Of a stretch of 64,000 nucleotides of DNA, positions 9,960 to 19,559 are shown piece by piece (the first letter of the stretch is position 1; each line of letters opens with the position of its first letter). A program made the translations under genes and the position numbers. This stretch comes from Salinimonas lutimaris (lineage in GTDB: Bacteria > Pseudomonadota > Gammaproteobacteria > Enterobacterales > Alteromonadaceae), in NCBI RefSeq assembly GCF_005222225.1, contig NZ_CP036536.1, positions 1,202,001 through 1,266,000 on the forward strand, read 5' to 3'. Under the pieces are notes generated by a model. That model was not told the DNA's origin. It did not search any database and saw nothing but the letters and a program-made list of their open reading frames with translations.

Positions 9960-10949
9960 ATGAAAGCGATGGTGGTGAACGAATACGGCAACAGCGATGT
10001 TTTTACACAGCAGGATATACAAAAGCCCGTAATTCAGGCAGGTCATGTGATAGTGAAAGTGGCTGCTACCAGTGTAAATACCGTGGATACAATGATCCGT
10101 AGTATGGGTACCGATCTGCCATTGTCGCCCGAGCCACCTGCGGTTCTGGGGATGGACTTTGCCGGTGTGGTCGAGCAGGTCGCCGATGATGTCACAGGCT
10201 TTGCGGTGGGCGATGAGGTTTACGGATGCGCCGGCGGGCTGGCTGATCTGCAGGGCGCACTGGCTGAATTTATGCTCGCTGATGCAGACCTGATTGCTCA
10301 TAAGCCCAAATCCGTTTCTATGATTGAAGCAGCGGCCTTGCCTCTGGTTGGCATTACTGCCTATGAAGGACTGGTGCGGGCCGGTGCCTCCCATGGTCAG
10401 CAGGTGTTGGTGCATGGTGGAGCGGGGGGCGTTGGTCACATTGCACTGCAACTGGCCCGATACTTTGGCGCCCGAGTGTATGCTACCGGCAGTAAAGATG
10501 AGCAGCTTAGCCTGATTGAAACATTAGGTGCCACGGCCATTAATTATCGGCAGGAGCAGGTCGATGACTATGTCAGCGCACACACCGGCGGAGCCGGGTT
10601 TGATGTGGTGTTTGATTCGGTAGGTGGCGCTAATCTGACTAACTCGTTTGCCGCCGCAGCCCTGAACGGGCACATCGCCACCACAGTGGCGTTAACCGAA
10701 CTGGATTTGAGTCCGGCGCACTTTAAAGGCTTATCGCTGCATGTAGTATTCATGCTGATCCCCATGCTGCACCATCATCAGCGGGCCGAACACGGTAAAA
10801 TTCTGGCTACTCTGGCAGATATCGTTGATGCCGGACATCTTCGTATTGTGGTGGATGAGAAGGTATTCAGTCTTGAACAGGTAGGGCAGGCTCACGATTA
10901 TCTTACTTCAGGTCAGGCAACCGGCAAGGTGGTGGTTACCATCGACTAA
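9960..10949 (+). CDS. Quinone oxidoreductase-like MDR family protein
   Basis: A 329-residue NAD(P)H-dependent oxidoreductase of the medium-chain dehydrogenase/reductase superfamily. The ATG at 9960 is preferred since GAGGG sits eight bases upstream; an in-frame GTG at 9921 has no ribosome site. The N-terminal GroES-like domain includes VLGMDFAGVVEQV and GDEVYG; the nucleotide-binding motif is VLVHGGAGGVGHIALQLAR. The zinc-binding GHE and structural cysteine cluster of alcohol dehydrogenases are absent, so it belongs to the zinc-independent quinone reductase-like group. The real substrate cannot be told from sequence. Confidence 0.85.
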   Translation: MKAMVVNEYGNSDVFTQQDIQKPVIQAGHVIVKVAATSVNTVDTMIRSMGTDLPLSPEPPAVLGMDFAGVVEQVADDVTGFAVGDEVYGCAGGLADLQGALAEFMLADADLIAHKPKSVSMIEAAALPLVGITAYEGLVRAGASHGQQVLVHGGAGGVGHIALQLARYFGARVYATGSKDEQLSLIETLGATAINYRQEQVDDYVSAHTGGAGFDVVFDSVGGANLTNSFAAAALNGHIATTVALTELDLSPAHFKGLSLHVVFMLIPMLHHHQRAEHGKILATLADIVDAGHLRIVVDEKVFSLEQVGQAHDYLTSGQATGKVVVTID

Positions 10950-10962
10950 CCTGATAACAATG

Positions 10963-10992
10963 GGAATATCACCGGATAACCGGTTATATTCC
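10963..10992 (+). terminator. Hairpin after the oxidoreductase gene
   Basis: GGAATATCACCGG and CCGGTTATATTCC can pair over 13 bases with one mismatch around a four-base loop, 13 bases after the stop codon. No T-run follows, so intrinsic termination is uncertain; it may instead stabilise the mRNA 3' end. Confidence 0.35.
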
Positions 10993-11116
10993 TGGTGCTT
11001 GATTAACTGACAAAAGCGAGCGTAAACTAGAGCAAAATTGCAGCGTTGAGATGGATCTCACTGCGCCACAGATGGCGAGCCGCTTGGCGATGCGTGTTTA
11101 TTTTAAGGAAAAATGC

Positions 11117-12988
11117 ATGGCATACGATTTTGGTTCGCAAACCCTGGGTATTAAAAACCCGTTTAAAACCGAAGGCCGGTTCCGGTCTGTAACCGGGGCA
11201 CTGCTACTGGCTTCAGGCATCTGGCCGTTGTTGCTGGTGGCCGACGCGCTCCAAACCACGCCGGTTTTTGCCTATACCTACGCTATTTTAGGATTTGTAC
11301 TGGTTGCCGCCGGAGCCCGACATCTGGGTATTGGTCTGTTTCAGTTATTCCGCTACTTTGTGGGGCGCTCTGTACCCACGTCGCTGGCTTACAACAAAGC
11401 TAAATCTGAACAGGAAACCGCGCAGCACGAAAAACACACGGTCCATTACAGCGACGAGCAGCTGCATTCCATGCTCATGGGCCGAAAAAACACCACCTTT
11501 GAAGAACCCAAAGGCTGGGTAGCCCGCCTGCTGCACTCGCTGCTGCCCAACCTGACATTTTTGCCTCATCCGCTGCGTAACCTGGCCCAGGAACTCGGTG
11601 GGCTGGTGCTTAGCTTTATTGCCGCATTACTTGCTTTTTGTATTGTGTCCTTTGTGGTTGCCACCGGGCTGGCGGGTGAAAAAGCACAGTTGCTGGTAAT
11701 GCCGGTGCTGTCATTGTTTTTACTGATTTATCTGGTCAGGCTGTGGTACAGCGCAGGCAGCGCAATCCATAATCGTCACAATACTCAGCTGCATAAAGCC
11801 TCGGGGTTATCTGTTAGTGGTTTAATTGTGATGTCGATTCTGGTGCCAGTATTTGTCGGCTTTGGTCTGGATGCCGTGATACAGGTCAGTACCCGGGAGT
11901 TAGCCGGCTGGATTGAAAAGTACAGCCTGTTCAGTGGCTGGACCAATCTGGGTATTCTGGCGCTGGCGATGATTATTGTTAGCGCAGGGATATTACCTGG
12001 CCTGCTTAGCCGCATGCGTGGGGTAACGCCACAGACAGAAGTAAGCGAATTTCGTGAAAATTTGCAGGAGTCCGTTCACCCGAATGAGATTTTTATCAAC
12101 CTGGAGAATATTGTACTGGCCAATCGGCGGTATAAGGAAATTCCCAACCGGATTTACCGTGAACTGGATCCTAAGCTCAAAGAGCAGGCAGACGGTAAAG
12201 GCAGTTTTGACGGAGAAATGCTGATTGAGACCCAGCCTGTGCTGGCCGAAGATGCCAATGCCGGGGTGTCGGCCAAACATAAGCTGTTACCCACACTCAC
12301 TGCCCAGTTATGTGTACTGCTGGGGTATCTGGTATTTGCGCTGATGGCGTTAAAGCTGGCAGAAGCTATTTCTGTATTACAGGTCTCCACCAACGGCTTT
12401 TCAACTAACCGGATCACCGAAGCTAATTTTATTCGCGTACTGGATTTATTCAGCGGGGCGCTGGTGCTCTTTTTTACCTGGCTGACATTTGCTGCGGCCG
12501 GCAAAATATTAAATAATGCGTCGCACCTTTACTGGGGAGAGTTACAGTTTGAGTCAATGCTGATGTTTATGAAAACAGAGGGCACATTCAATGAGTCCCG
12601 GTTTTCTACCGGTATGTCTATTCATGACTCTACCCGCTCTGAAAATACCCTGGTCAGAAGCTCTATCACGCCCTGGATCATTGTATCGAAAATTAAAAGC
12701 TCAGTGTTTGCCACCAGTGGGGCCAGCAATTTAGAGTCACCGCGTCTGGTAATGGGGATGACGCGTCACGATAGCGAACTGAACGCGATTGTGGGAGAGA
12801 TTCGTCAGTTTCTGCAACAGCGTGAAAACATCGCCTCGATTACCAATGAGGCAGATTTACAAAGTGCGGGTGTGATTCATCAGGTAAATCAACAGACCCG
12901 GGCTACCGTAAGCGGTGATGATCCGCACAAGATTACCCTTAAAGAACAGGAAGAAGCAGCCGGTTTTTTACGTAGCAACGAGCAATAG
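11117..12988 (+). CDS. Polytopic membrane protein of unknown function
   Basis: A 623-residue protein I do not recognise. The ATG at 11117 is chosen because AAGGA lies seven bases upstream; an in-frame ATG at 11051 would add 22 residues but lacks such a site. There are about eight hydrophobic segments: two near the N-terminus (about 27-85), a pair around 160-215, two around 235-300 and two around 400-470. Between and after them are hydrophilic stretches, including a C-terminal region of about 150 residues that looks soluble. No signal peptide, catalytic motif or nucleotide-binding motif is apparent. It stands alone on its strand, followed by a hairpin and a convergent gene, so context gives no function. 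Confidence 0.8.
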   Translation: MAYDFGSQTLGIKNPFKTEGRFRSVTGALLLASGIWPLLLVADALQTTPVFAYTYAILGFVLVAAGARHLGIGLFQLFRYFVGRSVPTSLAYNKAKSEQETAQHEKHTVHYSDEQLHSMLMGRKNTTFEEPKGWVARLLHSLLPNLTFLPHPLRNLAQELGGLVLSFIAALLAFCIVSFVVATGLAGEKAQLLVMPVLSLFLLIYLVRLWYSAGSAIHNRHNTQLHKASGLSVSGLIVMSILVPVFVGFGLDAVIQVSTRELAGWIEKYSLFSGWTNLGILALAMIIVSAGILPGLLSRMRGVTPQTEVSEFRENLQESVHPNEIFINLENIVLANRRYKEIPNRIYRELDPKLKEQADGKGSFDGEMLIETQPVLAEDANAGVSAKHKLLPTLTAQLCVLLGYLVFALMALKLAEAISVLQVSTNGFSTNRITEANFIRVLDLFSGALVLFFTWLTFAAAGKILNNASHLYWGELQFESMLMFMKTEGTFNESRFSTGMSIHDSTRSENTLVRSSITPWIIVSKIKSSVFATSGASNLESPRLVMGMTRHDSELNAIVGEIRQFLQQRENIASITNEADLQSAGVIHQVNQQTRATVSGDDPHKITLKEQEEAAGFLRSNEQ

Positions 12989-12997
12989 CCGGACAGG

Positions 12998-13032
12998 CGG
13001 CAGCCCCTTTGCGATAGCAAAGTGTGCTGCCG
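12998..13032. terminator. Two-part hairpin between convergent genes
   Basis: CGGCAGC pairs with GCTGCCG at the base, and CTTTGC-GATA-GCAAAG forms an inner stem. It lies ten bases after one stop codon and 28 bases from the end of the convergent gene. There is no T-run on either side, so its action as a terminator for either strand is inferred from position. Confidence 0.45.
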
Positions 13033-13059
13033 TATTATCACATCAACAACCGGTGACGG

Positions 13060-14073
13060 TTAGAAACCTTCTAACACCAGTTTACCCACAGACTGCCCTG
13101 ACTCCAGAATGCGGTGCGCTTCACGCAGGTTTTCTGCTGAGATTTTACCCAGGTTTTGTCCCACTGTGGTGCGCAGTTTCTTTTCATCAATAAGCTGGGC
13201 TACCTGCTGTAATATATGATGCTGCTGTTGCATGTCGTCAGTGGTAAACATGGAGCGGGTAAACATAAACTCCCAGTGCAATGACAGGCTTTTGGATTTT
13301 AGCTTCATTGCATCAAGATAATCAGGGTCATCGGTGAGCCCAAGCTTACCCATCGGTTTTAGCAGCTCAACATAATCATCCAGATAGTCCTGGGTGTGGG
13401 TGAGACTGGCTACATGGGTGACATACTCAAATCCAGCCTGGCGAATCTGGCTCACCAGATCCTGAATGTGATCCACCACATAATCAGCCCCCAGTGTTTT
13501 GACCCAGGCCTGTGTTTGTGGCCGTGAGGCTGTCGCAATGACAGTGGCATTGGTCAGCAGTTTGGCCAGCTGGATCATAATGCTGCCAACACCACCGGAG
13601 GCGCCGGTAATCAGCAGAGTGGCCGGACTACTATCCTCATCCTTGCCCACTTCCAGGTGCTCGAATAACAGCTCCCAGGCGGTGAGTGAGGTGAGTGGCA
13701 GCGCTGCGGCTTCGGCGTCGCTTAATGACGCGGGTTTATGTGCAATCAACCGCTCATCCACCAGTTGATATTGTGCATTGCTGCCCTGACGATTTAAATC
13801 ACCGGCATAAAAAACGGTATCGCCGGGAGCAAAAGTGCTGACTGCGTCACCGCAGGCAATCACTTCACCCACAGCATCCCAGCCCAGTACCTTTAATGTT
13901 TCATCGGCAGGCGCTACATTTTGGCGAATTTTAAAATCTACCGGGTTAACCGAAATAGCATTAACTTTCACCAGTACATCCCGGCCAGTGGCCTCAGGCT
14001 GTGGAAGCTGGGCTTCTACCAGGGCTTGTTTATCGCTGATGGGTAAACGGTCGTAATAACCAATAGCTTTCAT
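13060..14073 (-). CDS. Zinc-type alcohol dehydrogenase-like protein (MDR family)
   Basis: A 337-residue NADPH-dependent MDR enzyme resembling the ZADH/YraC-like quinone oxidoreductases. The GroES-like domain contains VLGWDAVGEV and GDTVFYAGD; the coenzyme motif is LLITGASGGVGSIMIQLAKL. No catalytic zinc ligands are apparent. AAGGA stands seven bases before the ATG. It is divergent from a LysR-family gene only 107 bases away, the classic layout in which the regulator controls the neighbouring enzyme, so induction by an unknown electrophile or quinone is a reasonable guess. Confidence 0.88.
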   Translation of the reverse strand: MKAIGYYDRLPISDKQALVEAQLPQPEATGRDVLVKVNAISVNPVDFKIRQNVAPADETLKVLGWDAVGEVIACGDAVSTFAPGDTVFYAGDLNRQGSNAQYQLVDERLIAHKPASLSDAEAAALPLTSLTAWELLFEHLEVGKDEDSSPATLLITGASGGVGSIMIQLAKLLTNATVIATASRPQTQAWVKTLGADYVVDHIQDLVSQIRQAGFEYVTHVASLTHTQDYLDDYVELLKPMGKLGLTDDPDYLDAMKLKSKSLSLHWEFMFTRSMFTTDDMQQQHHILQQVAQLIDEKKLRTTVGQNLGKISAENLREAHRILESGQSVGKLVLEGF

Positions 14074-14180
14074 GATAGGGTCCTTCGTGATTTGTCTTTA
14101 AGTGTGCGTAGTCTAGACGGACCATTGTTTGAGAAAAACAGGGTTATAATTGAATGACTAACAAATAAGATTTGATAATT

Positions 14181-15089
14181 ATGTTGCTTAATGACTTGCA
14201 GGTGGTACTACAGGTCGCCCGGTTCAAGAGTATCCGGCAGGCGGCGCAAAGTCTGGATATGCAAACTGCCACGGCCAGTGCGGCGGTAAAGCGGGTGGAA
14301 AATACACTGGGAGTCACCTTATTTATCCGTTCAACCCGAAATTTACGTTTATCAGCAGCTGGCGAGACGCACCTGCCACAACTGGAACAGGCGATGGGGT
14401 TGCTGGAGCAGGTGCGGCAGGGTGCTAAAGCCCATGACACAGAACTGAATGATGAGCTGCGCATTGCTGCACCCTCCGATCTGAGGCGCAACGTGATTGC
14501 CGGCTGGCTTGATACGCTGATGGAGGCGCACCCGGGATTGAAGCTTAAGCTGCACTTAAGTGACAGCAATACCGATTTTTACCGGGATCCGGTTGATATC
14601 GCGATTCGCTATGGTTCACCTAAAGACTCATCCCTGTATGGGTTTAAGCTGTGTAATGTGCCCCGGGTATTATGTGCCTCAAATGACTATCTGGCGCGCT
14701 ATGGTACGCCGCAGACCCCGGCAGTCTTACCTGCTCATAACGCGCTGTTATACCAGTTGCATGATGTGGTCTACAACAAATGGACGTTTGTGACTGGCGA
14801 AAAAATAAGAGTGCAGGGCAATCGCATCGCCAATGATGCGGATATGGTGAGGCGCTGGTGCGTGGCAGGTTTCGGCGTGGCGACAAAATCAGCCCTTGAT
14901 ATGGCTGATGAATTACTGGCAGGCAAAGTCAGGGCGCTATGCCTTAACACGCCCCCCGTTCCTACAGAGCTGTGGCTGATTTGCCCGAGCCGGCAGATTA
15001 TTACGCCAGCAGTACGTGCGTTACGCGAACATTTACGTGAGCAATGCAGTGAACTGCTGGACAAGTTAGTCACCGTGAATATCCGCTAG
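14181..15089 (+). CDS. LysR-family transcriptional regulator
   Basis: A 302-residue regulator of normal LysR length. The winged helix-turn-helix occupies about residues 1-60 (LNDLQVVLQVARFKSIRQAA, then TATASAAVKRVE and LGVTLFIRSTRNLRLS), followed by a linker helix and the effector-binding domain (ELRIAAPSDLRRNVIAGWL). An ATG at 14181 is used; a TTG three codons earlier is also possible and neither has a strong ribosome site. The gene is divergent from the MDR oxidoreductase at 13060-14073 and most likely controls it and itself. The effector is unknown. Confidence 0.92.
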   Translation: MLLNDLQVVLQVARFKSIRQAAQSLDMQTATASAAVKRVENTLGVTLFIRSTRNLRLSAAGETHLPQLEQAMGLLEQVRQGAKAHDTELNDELRIAAPSDLRRNVIAGWLDTLMEAHPGLKLKLHLSDSNTDFYRDPVDIAIRYGSPKDSSLYGFKLCNVPRVLCASNDYLARYGTPQTPAVLPAHNALLYQLHDVVYNKWTFVTGEKIRVQGNRIANDADMVRRWCVAGFGVATKSALDMADELLAGKVRALCLNTPPVPTELWLICPSRQIITPAVRALREHLREQCSELLDKLVTVNIR

Positions 15090-15282
15090 GCTAAACGCTT
15101 GCCTTATACTTTTGTTTAAATAGTTAAATTTAATTCATTTTTACATAATCAGGATGGCCTACTACGCTGATACAAGAGAATCTTTTTATTTCAGTGGATC
15201 GGCGCATGAGACAAACAAGGAAAGTGGTCAGCTATTCGGTGGTAGTGATGCTTGATGCAAGCCGGCAACAGGAGCACTAACC

Positions 15283-17184
15283 ATGCAGCAACGAACTGTT
15301 CTTCTGGTTGCGCTTGACCCGGTAACGGTGTCACATATTCATAATATTCTGGCTGACGTTGCTGGGTGGAATTATCAGGTGGTATCCCGGTTAACGCCAG
15401 CACAGCAACCTGATTGTATTATTACCCCGTCAGTCCTTTGTTTTGACAACTCGTTTACTCCCCAATTTGATAATACCTTAGGGCCGGCGTCGGCGTTGTC
15501 CGGTGCGCCTGTTGTCTTTATAACAGAAGACGGGCCTTTGGATAAAAAACAGCCGGTCGGACACGGCACAAGCATAGCCAAATATGCGTTGGACGCCGAA
15601 TCATTGCACGAGGTAATTACTGAGTCGATAATCTCCCGCACGTTACAAATCAGTAAACAAGGAACAGATCAGCAGGTTTTTCGTGTTTTGCTGGTAGATG
15701 CCAACGAGCAGGATGTTGCCACTGTAAAAAAATTGCTGGGCGCAGTGACTACAGGCTTTGAGATAACTCAGGCCAATACCCCCGCCCAGGCCATGCCATT
15801 ACTGGCACATACTCAGTTTGACTGTATTTTGGTGGATTACACCCTGCCACAGGAAAATGGACTGGTCTTACTGGAAGCATTAACCCTGTCCCAGTCAGAA
15901 ATACCCGCTATTATGCTGACTCGCGATGGCAGTGAAGCCATCGCTGTTGAGGCCATGAGAAAAGGGGCTGACAATTATTTCATTAAGTTTGATTTTGCTC
16001 CCAGACAGCTGGAACAGGCCATTCGCGAAAGTATTTTTCATAAAAGACTAGCCCGGCAAATACGCCTGAAAGACGAAGAACTGATTCGAACGAACCGGGA
16101 AGTGGCCAGTACCAACCGGTTTTTAGATGAAGTTATCGATACCATGCCCGGCCTGTTCTTTGTTAAAGACAGTGACTATAAAGTGGTCAAGGCAAACAAG
16201 CATTTTTTGTCGCTGTATCCTGAATCCAAACGAGACAAAGTCATCGGATATACCACAGTGGAAGACTATCCGCAGGAAGAAGCAGAACGTTTTCTGGCTG
16301 ATGATAAACGCGCTTTTGAGTTAGGCTTTGTTGACACGCATGAAGCCATCCACTTTCCGGATGGTCGCAGACGTTTGTTGTACACTCAGAAGAAACGCTT
16401 TACTGACGTTAATGGTGAAGATTTTATTCTGGCCATCTGCAGTGATGAAACTGAGCGCGAGGAGTTGATTGATGAGTTACAAAAATCAAATGCGGATCTG
16501 GCCCAGTTCGCCTACGTTGCCTCGCATGATTTAAAGTCGCCTCTACAGGCTATCAATAAGTTAATCAGCTGGATTGAAGAAGACCACGGCCATGCTTTGC
16601 CGGCAGAGGCGATGGAGCACTTTGGTCTGATAAAAAGCCGCTCCCGCCGCATGATGAGTCTGCTGGATGATTTGCTGACCTATTCGAAGGTACATAACTC
16701 TCTTGCCGATGAGGAAACACTGAGCCTGGCGGATTTTGCCGCTGATATACTGGCCATGAACGACCGGCATCAACATTTTGTGCTTGAGGTTCCCTCCCTG
16801 ACTGTCAGCCTGCCCCGGGTAGCACTGCAAATCGTGCTGATGAATCTGTTTAGCAATACCATCAAACACCACCATCAGGCATCCGGTTCAATTGCCCTGA
16901 ATATTACCTACTACCGTCAGGGGTATCGGCTTACCTACACCGATGATGGTCCGGGCGTTGCCGCTGAATATCGACAAAAAGTGTTTAAAATGTTTCATAC
17001 ATTGCGGCCCAGGGATGAAGTGGAAGGCAGTGGTATGGGGCTGGCTCTGGTGAAAAAGGTGGTTGAGTATTATCAGGGCGAAATAGCGCTTTGCGAGCCA
17101 GAGCATCAGGGAATTCAGGTAGAAATTTACTGGCCGGTTAAAAATCCTGTATTACATAAGGATCTATGTTGTGACGAACTTTAG
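15283..17184 (+). CDS. Soluble hybrid histidine kinase, REC-PAS-HisKA-HATPase
   Basis: A 633-residue kinase without membrane segments. Residues 1-120 look like a degenerate receiver. Residues 133-255 form a proper receiver with the acceptor Asp in CILVDYTLP and a Lys in YFIKFDF. A PAS domain follows (about 285-400), then HisKA with the phospho-His in ASHDLKSPLQA, and a HATPase with N-box NLFSNTIKHH, DDGPGV and GSGMGLALVKK. GGAG lies eight bases before the ATG. Its stop overlaps the start of the single-domain receiver by 14 bases; with the REC-GGDEF-EAL gene they form one operon, so this kinase probably sits at the head of a relay to c-di-GMP metabolism. The input signal is unknown. Confidence 0.9.
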   Translation: MQQRTVLLVALDPVTVSHIHNILADVAGWNYQVVSRLTPAQQPDCIITPSVLCFDNSFTPQFDNTLGPASALSGAPVVFITEDGPLDKKQPVGHGTSIAKYALDAESLHEVITESIISRTLQISKQGTDQQVFRVLLVDANEQDVATVKKLLGAVTTGFEITQANTPAQAMPLLAHTQFDCILVDYTLPQENGLVLLEALTLSQSEIPAIMLTRDGSEAIAVEAMRKGADNYFIKFDFAPRQLEQAIRESIFHKRLARQIRLKDEELIRTNREVASTNRFLDEVIDTMPGLFFVKDSDYKVVKANKHFLSLYPESKRDKVIGYTTVEDYPQEEAERFLADDKRAFELGFVDTHEAIHFPDGRRRLLYTQKKRFTDVNGEDFILAICSDETEREELIDELQKSNADLAQFAYVASHDLKSPLQAINKLISWIEEDHGHALPAEAMEHFGLIKSRSRRMMSLLDDLLTYSKVHNSLADEETLSLADFAADILAMNDRHQHFVLEVPSLTVSLPRVALQIVLMNLFSNTIKHHHQASGSIALNITYYRQGYRLTYTDDGPGVAAEYRQKVFKMFHTLRPRDEVEGSGMGLALVKKVVEYYQGEIALCEPEHQGIQVEIYWPVKNPVLHKDLCCDEL

Positions 17185-17611
17185 AGATAAGGTCACCTTG
17201 TTTGTAGTGGAAGATGACGATGTGGATTTTATGACCATTGAGCGCAGCTTTCGTAAGCAGCGTATTGCCAATCCGATAGTGCGGGCCAAAAATGGTGAAG
17301 AAGCACTGGAAATGCTACTGGCAGGTAAGCCTGATTTTCCTTTTGTAGCTATGCTGGACTTACAAATGCCCAAACTCAGCGGCCTTGAGTTACTAAACAA
17401 AATACGCTCGGACGCGCGCATAAGTGATACTGTGGTATTCATCCTAACCACCTCTAAAGACGAACAGGATATTCTACAAAGTTACCAGCATCACGTAGCC
17501 GGTTATTTTGTTAAAGAAGAAGCCGGAGAAGGGTTTATGGATATTGTTTCAGCCCTTGAGGGTTACTGGAAAGTAGTACATTTTGCAGGGCAGGGAACAT
17601 GGACGAAATAA
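17171..17611 (+). CDS. Single-domain response regulator, Rcp1-like
   Basis: A 146-residue stand-alone receiver starting at GTG 17171. The acidic pocket is in VVEDDDVDF, the acceptor Asp is in AMLDLQMPKLSG, the conserved Thr in FILTTS and Lys in GYFVKEE. The long insertion-rich style, ending in a short C-terminal extension, is like the Rcp1-type receivers paired with soluble kinases. It has no output domain, so it probably shuttles phosphate between the upstream hybrid kinase and another partner. It overlaps both neighbours (14 and 13 bases), which indicates translational coupling. Confidence 0.9.
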   Translation: MTNFRDKVTLFVVEDDDVDFMTIERSFRKQRIANPIVRAKNGEEALEMLLAGKPDFPFVAMLDLQMPKLSGLELLNKIRSDARISDTVVFILTTSKDEQDILQSYQHHVAGYFVKEEAGEGFMDIVSALEGYWKVVHFAGQGTWTK

Positions 17612-19305
17612 CAAGTGTATTACTGGTAGACGATGATGTAGTCGACCGGCGGGCTGTTAAGCGTGCGCTGGCGTCGGGGCTTTATACTAATGGCATTGTA
17701 GAAGTGGATAATGCGGTAGATGCGCTGGCTTGTATCAAAAATCAAAAATTTGATGTGGTCTTACTCGATTTTGAGCTGCCTGGTGCTACAGGCGTGGAAA
17801 CCATACTGCGCCTGAAAGATTCGCCGGCTCTGGAGAGCACTGCCATCATTATGCTCAGTAATCATTCTTCGGATGACATTGTACTGGAATGTATTAATGC
17901 CGGCGCACATGACTTTTTGCTTAAGGAGGAAGTGACAGCAGCGCATCTTAAGCGCTCTATATTGCAGTCACGAAAGCGAAAAGAACTGGAGCAGGAGTTG
18001 TTTGACAGTTACCAGAAAGTAAAACGTCTGGCCGAGCGGGATCCGCTGACCGGTTTACACAATCGTTATTACTTTGACGAAGCATTGAGTCATTTACTGG
18101 AAGACAATGCGCGTTCTGCCGGTGAAATGGTGGCGGTGATGCTGATGGATCTTGATAAGTTCAAACATGTGAATGACTCGTTCGGCCACGAAATGGGTGA
18201 CAAACTTTTACTTGCTGTTACCGCCCGAATGGAAAAAGTGGTTCGGGCCAACGAGCTATTTGCCCGCCTGGGCGGTGATGAGTTTGCCTTTGCCTGTGGC
18301 AGTATTCAGCTTTTGTGTGATGTCAGAAGTATTGCAACCCGGTTTTTAACCATTTTTGAGCATCCTTTTGACATTGATGGTCATACACTTTATTGCCAGG
18401 GCAGTATTGGTATTGCGGTGTCGCCATTAAACGGAAAAACACCGGAGGAACTCAAGCGTTTTGCTGATATTGCGATGTATCGGGCAAAGCATGAAAGCAC
18501 TGCGAAGCTGTGCATTTTTGAAGACAATATGCAGCAGGCGTTTTTACGCAAATATCATATTGAGCAAGAATTGCGACATGCCTTGCAGGTACGGGAATTT
18601 GGCTTGTATTTTCAGCCAATAATGCATAATCAGGCCATTTGCGGGGCAGAATGTCTGATTCGCTGGTTTAGCGGAAGTACCACCTGCCAGCCGCAGGAAT
18701 TTATACCGGTGGCAGAGGAAGCAGGCCTAATTCAGCAGCTCGGGCGCTGGGTAACTGAAACTGCGCTGTATACCTTTGCTGGTTTCAGACAGGCGGTGTC
18801 ACCTGATTTTTATCTGTCTGTTAATGTGTCACCAAAACAGCTCAGCGAAGCTGGTTTCGCCCTGTTTGTTGCTCACGTGATTAAGAAAAATGGCCTGAAC
18901 CCGGCACAGTTAGTCATTGAAATTACCGAAACCGTGCTGATGCAAAGCGATGAAATTACCCGGGCTGAGTTGCAGGCATTGTCAGATATTGGGGTTCGGG
19001 TAGCGCTGGATGACTTTGGTTCTGGCTATTCATCGTTGTCGCATTTGCTGAATTGCCCAGTGGATATTGTGAAAGTCGACAAATCCATCATTCAGTTTAT
19101 CAATGATAACAATCTGGGACATAAATCCGTGCTCGAGGGCCTGGCATTGATGCTGAGCAAACAGCGTATCAGCGTTATTGCCGAAGGCGTGGAAACCGCA
19201 GAGCAGTCTCAGGTATGCCATGAACTGGGCATCCACTCGCATCAGGGCTTTTACTATCATCGTCCATTGCCCCTTACCCAATTTACCTCGTTGCTCACAC
19301 AATAA
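17599..19305 (+). CDS. REC-GGDEF-EAL cyclic-di-GMP signalling protein
   Basis: A 568-residue response regulator. The receiver (about 5-125) has the acceptor Asp in VLLDFELPG; the diguanylate cyclase domain (about 150-310) has an intact GGDEF in ARLGGDEFAFA; the EAL domain (about 325-565) keeps NVSPKQL, EITETVLM, LDDFGSGYSSL, KVDKSII and EGVET, but the name-giving motif reads ECL (GAECLIRW) instead of EAL. The catalytic Glu is kept, so phosphodiesterase activity remains possible. Its start overlaps the single-domain receiver gene. It is the output gene of the three-gene operon, with activity probably set by phosphorylation of its receiver. Confidence 0.92.
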   Translation: MDEITSVLLVDDDVVDRRAVKRALASGLYTNGIVEVDNAVDALACIKNQKFDVVLLDFELPGATGVETILRLKDSPALESTAIIMLSNHSSDDIVLECINAGAHDFLLKEEVTAAHLKRSILQSRKRKELEQELFDSYQKVKRLAERDPLTGLHNRYYFDEALSHLLEDNARSAGEMVAVMLMDLDKFKHVNDSFGHEMGDKLLLAVTARMEKVVRANELFARLGGDEFAFACGSIQLLCDVRSIATRFLTIFEHPFDIDGHTLYCQGSIGIAVSPLNGKTPEELKRFADIAMYRAKHESTAKLCIFEDNMQQAFLRKYHIEQELRHALQVREFGLYFQPIMHNQAICGAECLIRWFSGSTTCQPQEFIPVAEEAGLIQQLGRWVTETALYTFAGFRQAVSPDFYLSVNVSPKQLSEAGFALFVAHVIKKNGLNPAQLVIEITETVLMQSDEITRAELQALSDIGVRVALDDFGSGYSSLSHLLNCPVDIVKVDKSIIQFINDNNLGHKSVLEGLALMLSKQRISVIAEGVETAEQSQVCHELGIHSHQGFYYHRPLPLTQFTSLLTQ

Positions 19306-19513
19306 CTTTAACACCAGGCTGAACTCGCTCAGCCTGATAGATTGATGCCCGAACGTAAGTTGCAATGCTCATGCCCTGGCCATAAGCCTAGCATCGTCAA
19401 TCCATTTTGTACGTTTTGCGGAGTACTGACAAACGGGGAGGGCAGCGCCGTATTTGCGCTTGCGCAAGGCTGCCAGACGCTTATCGGTTTGATCCCGGGC
19501 CGGATGGTTAGAT

Positions 19514-19541
19514 AAAAAAAGCGGCTAAGGCCGCTTTTTAC
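19514..19541. terminator. Bidirectional intrinsic terminator
   Basis: AAAAGCGGC-CTAA-GCCGCTTTTT-type hairpin with A-run before and T-run after, between the convergent REC-GGDEF-EAL gene and the Yip1 gene. It should stop transcription from both sides. The 208 bases between the first stop codon and this hairpin hold another small inverted repeat (CAGGCTGA/TCAGCCTG at 19315-19336) but no gene that I can support. Confidence 0.8.
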
Positions 19542-19559
19542 GTAAGATCTTTAAAAGCA

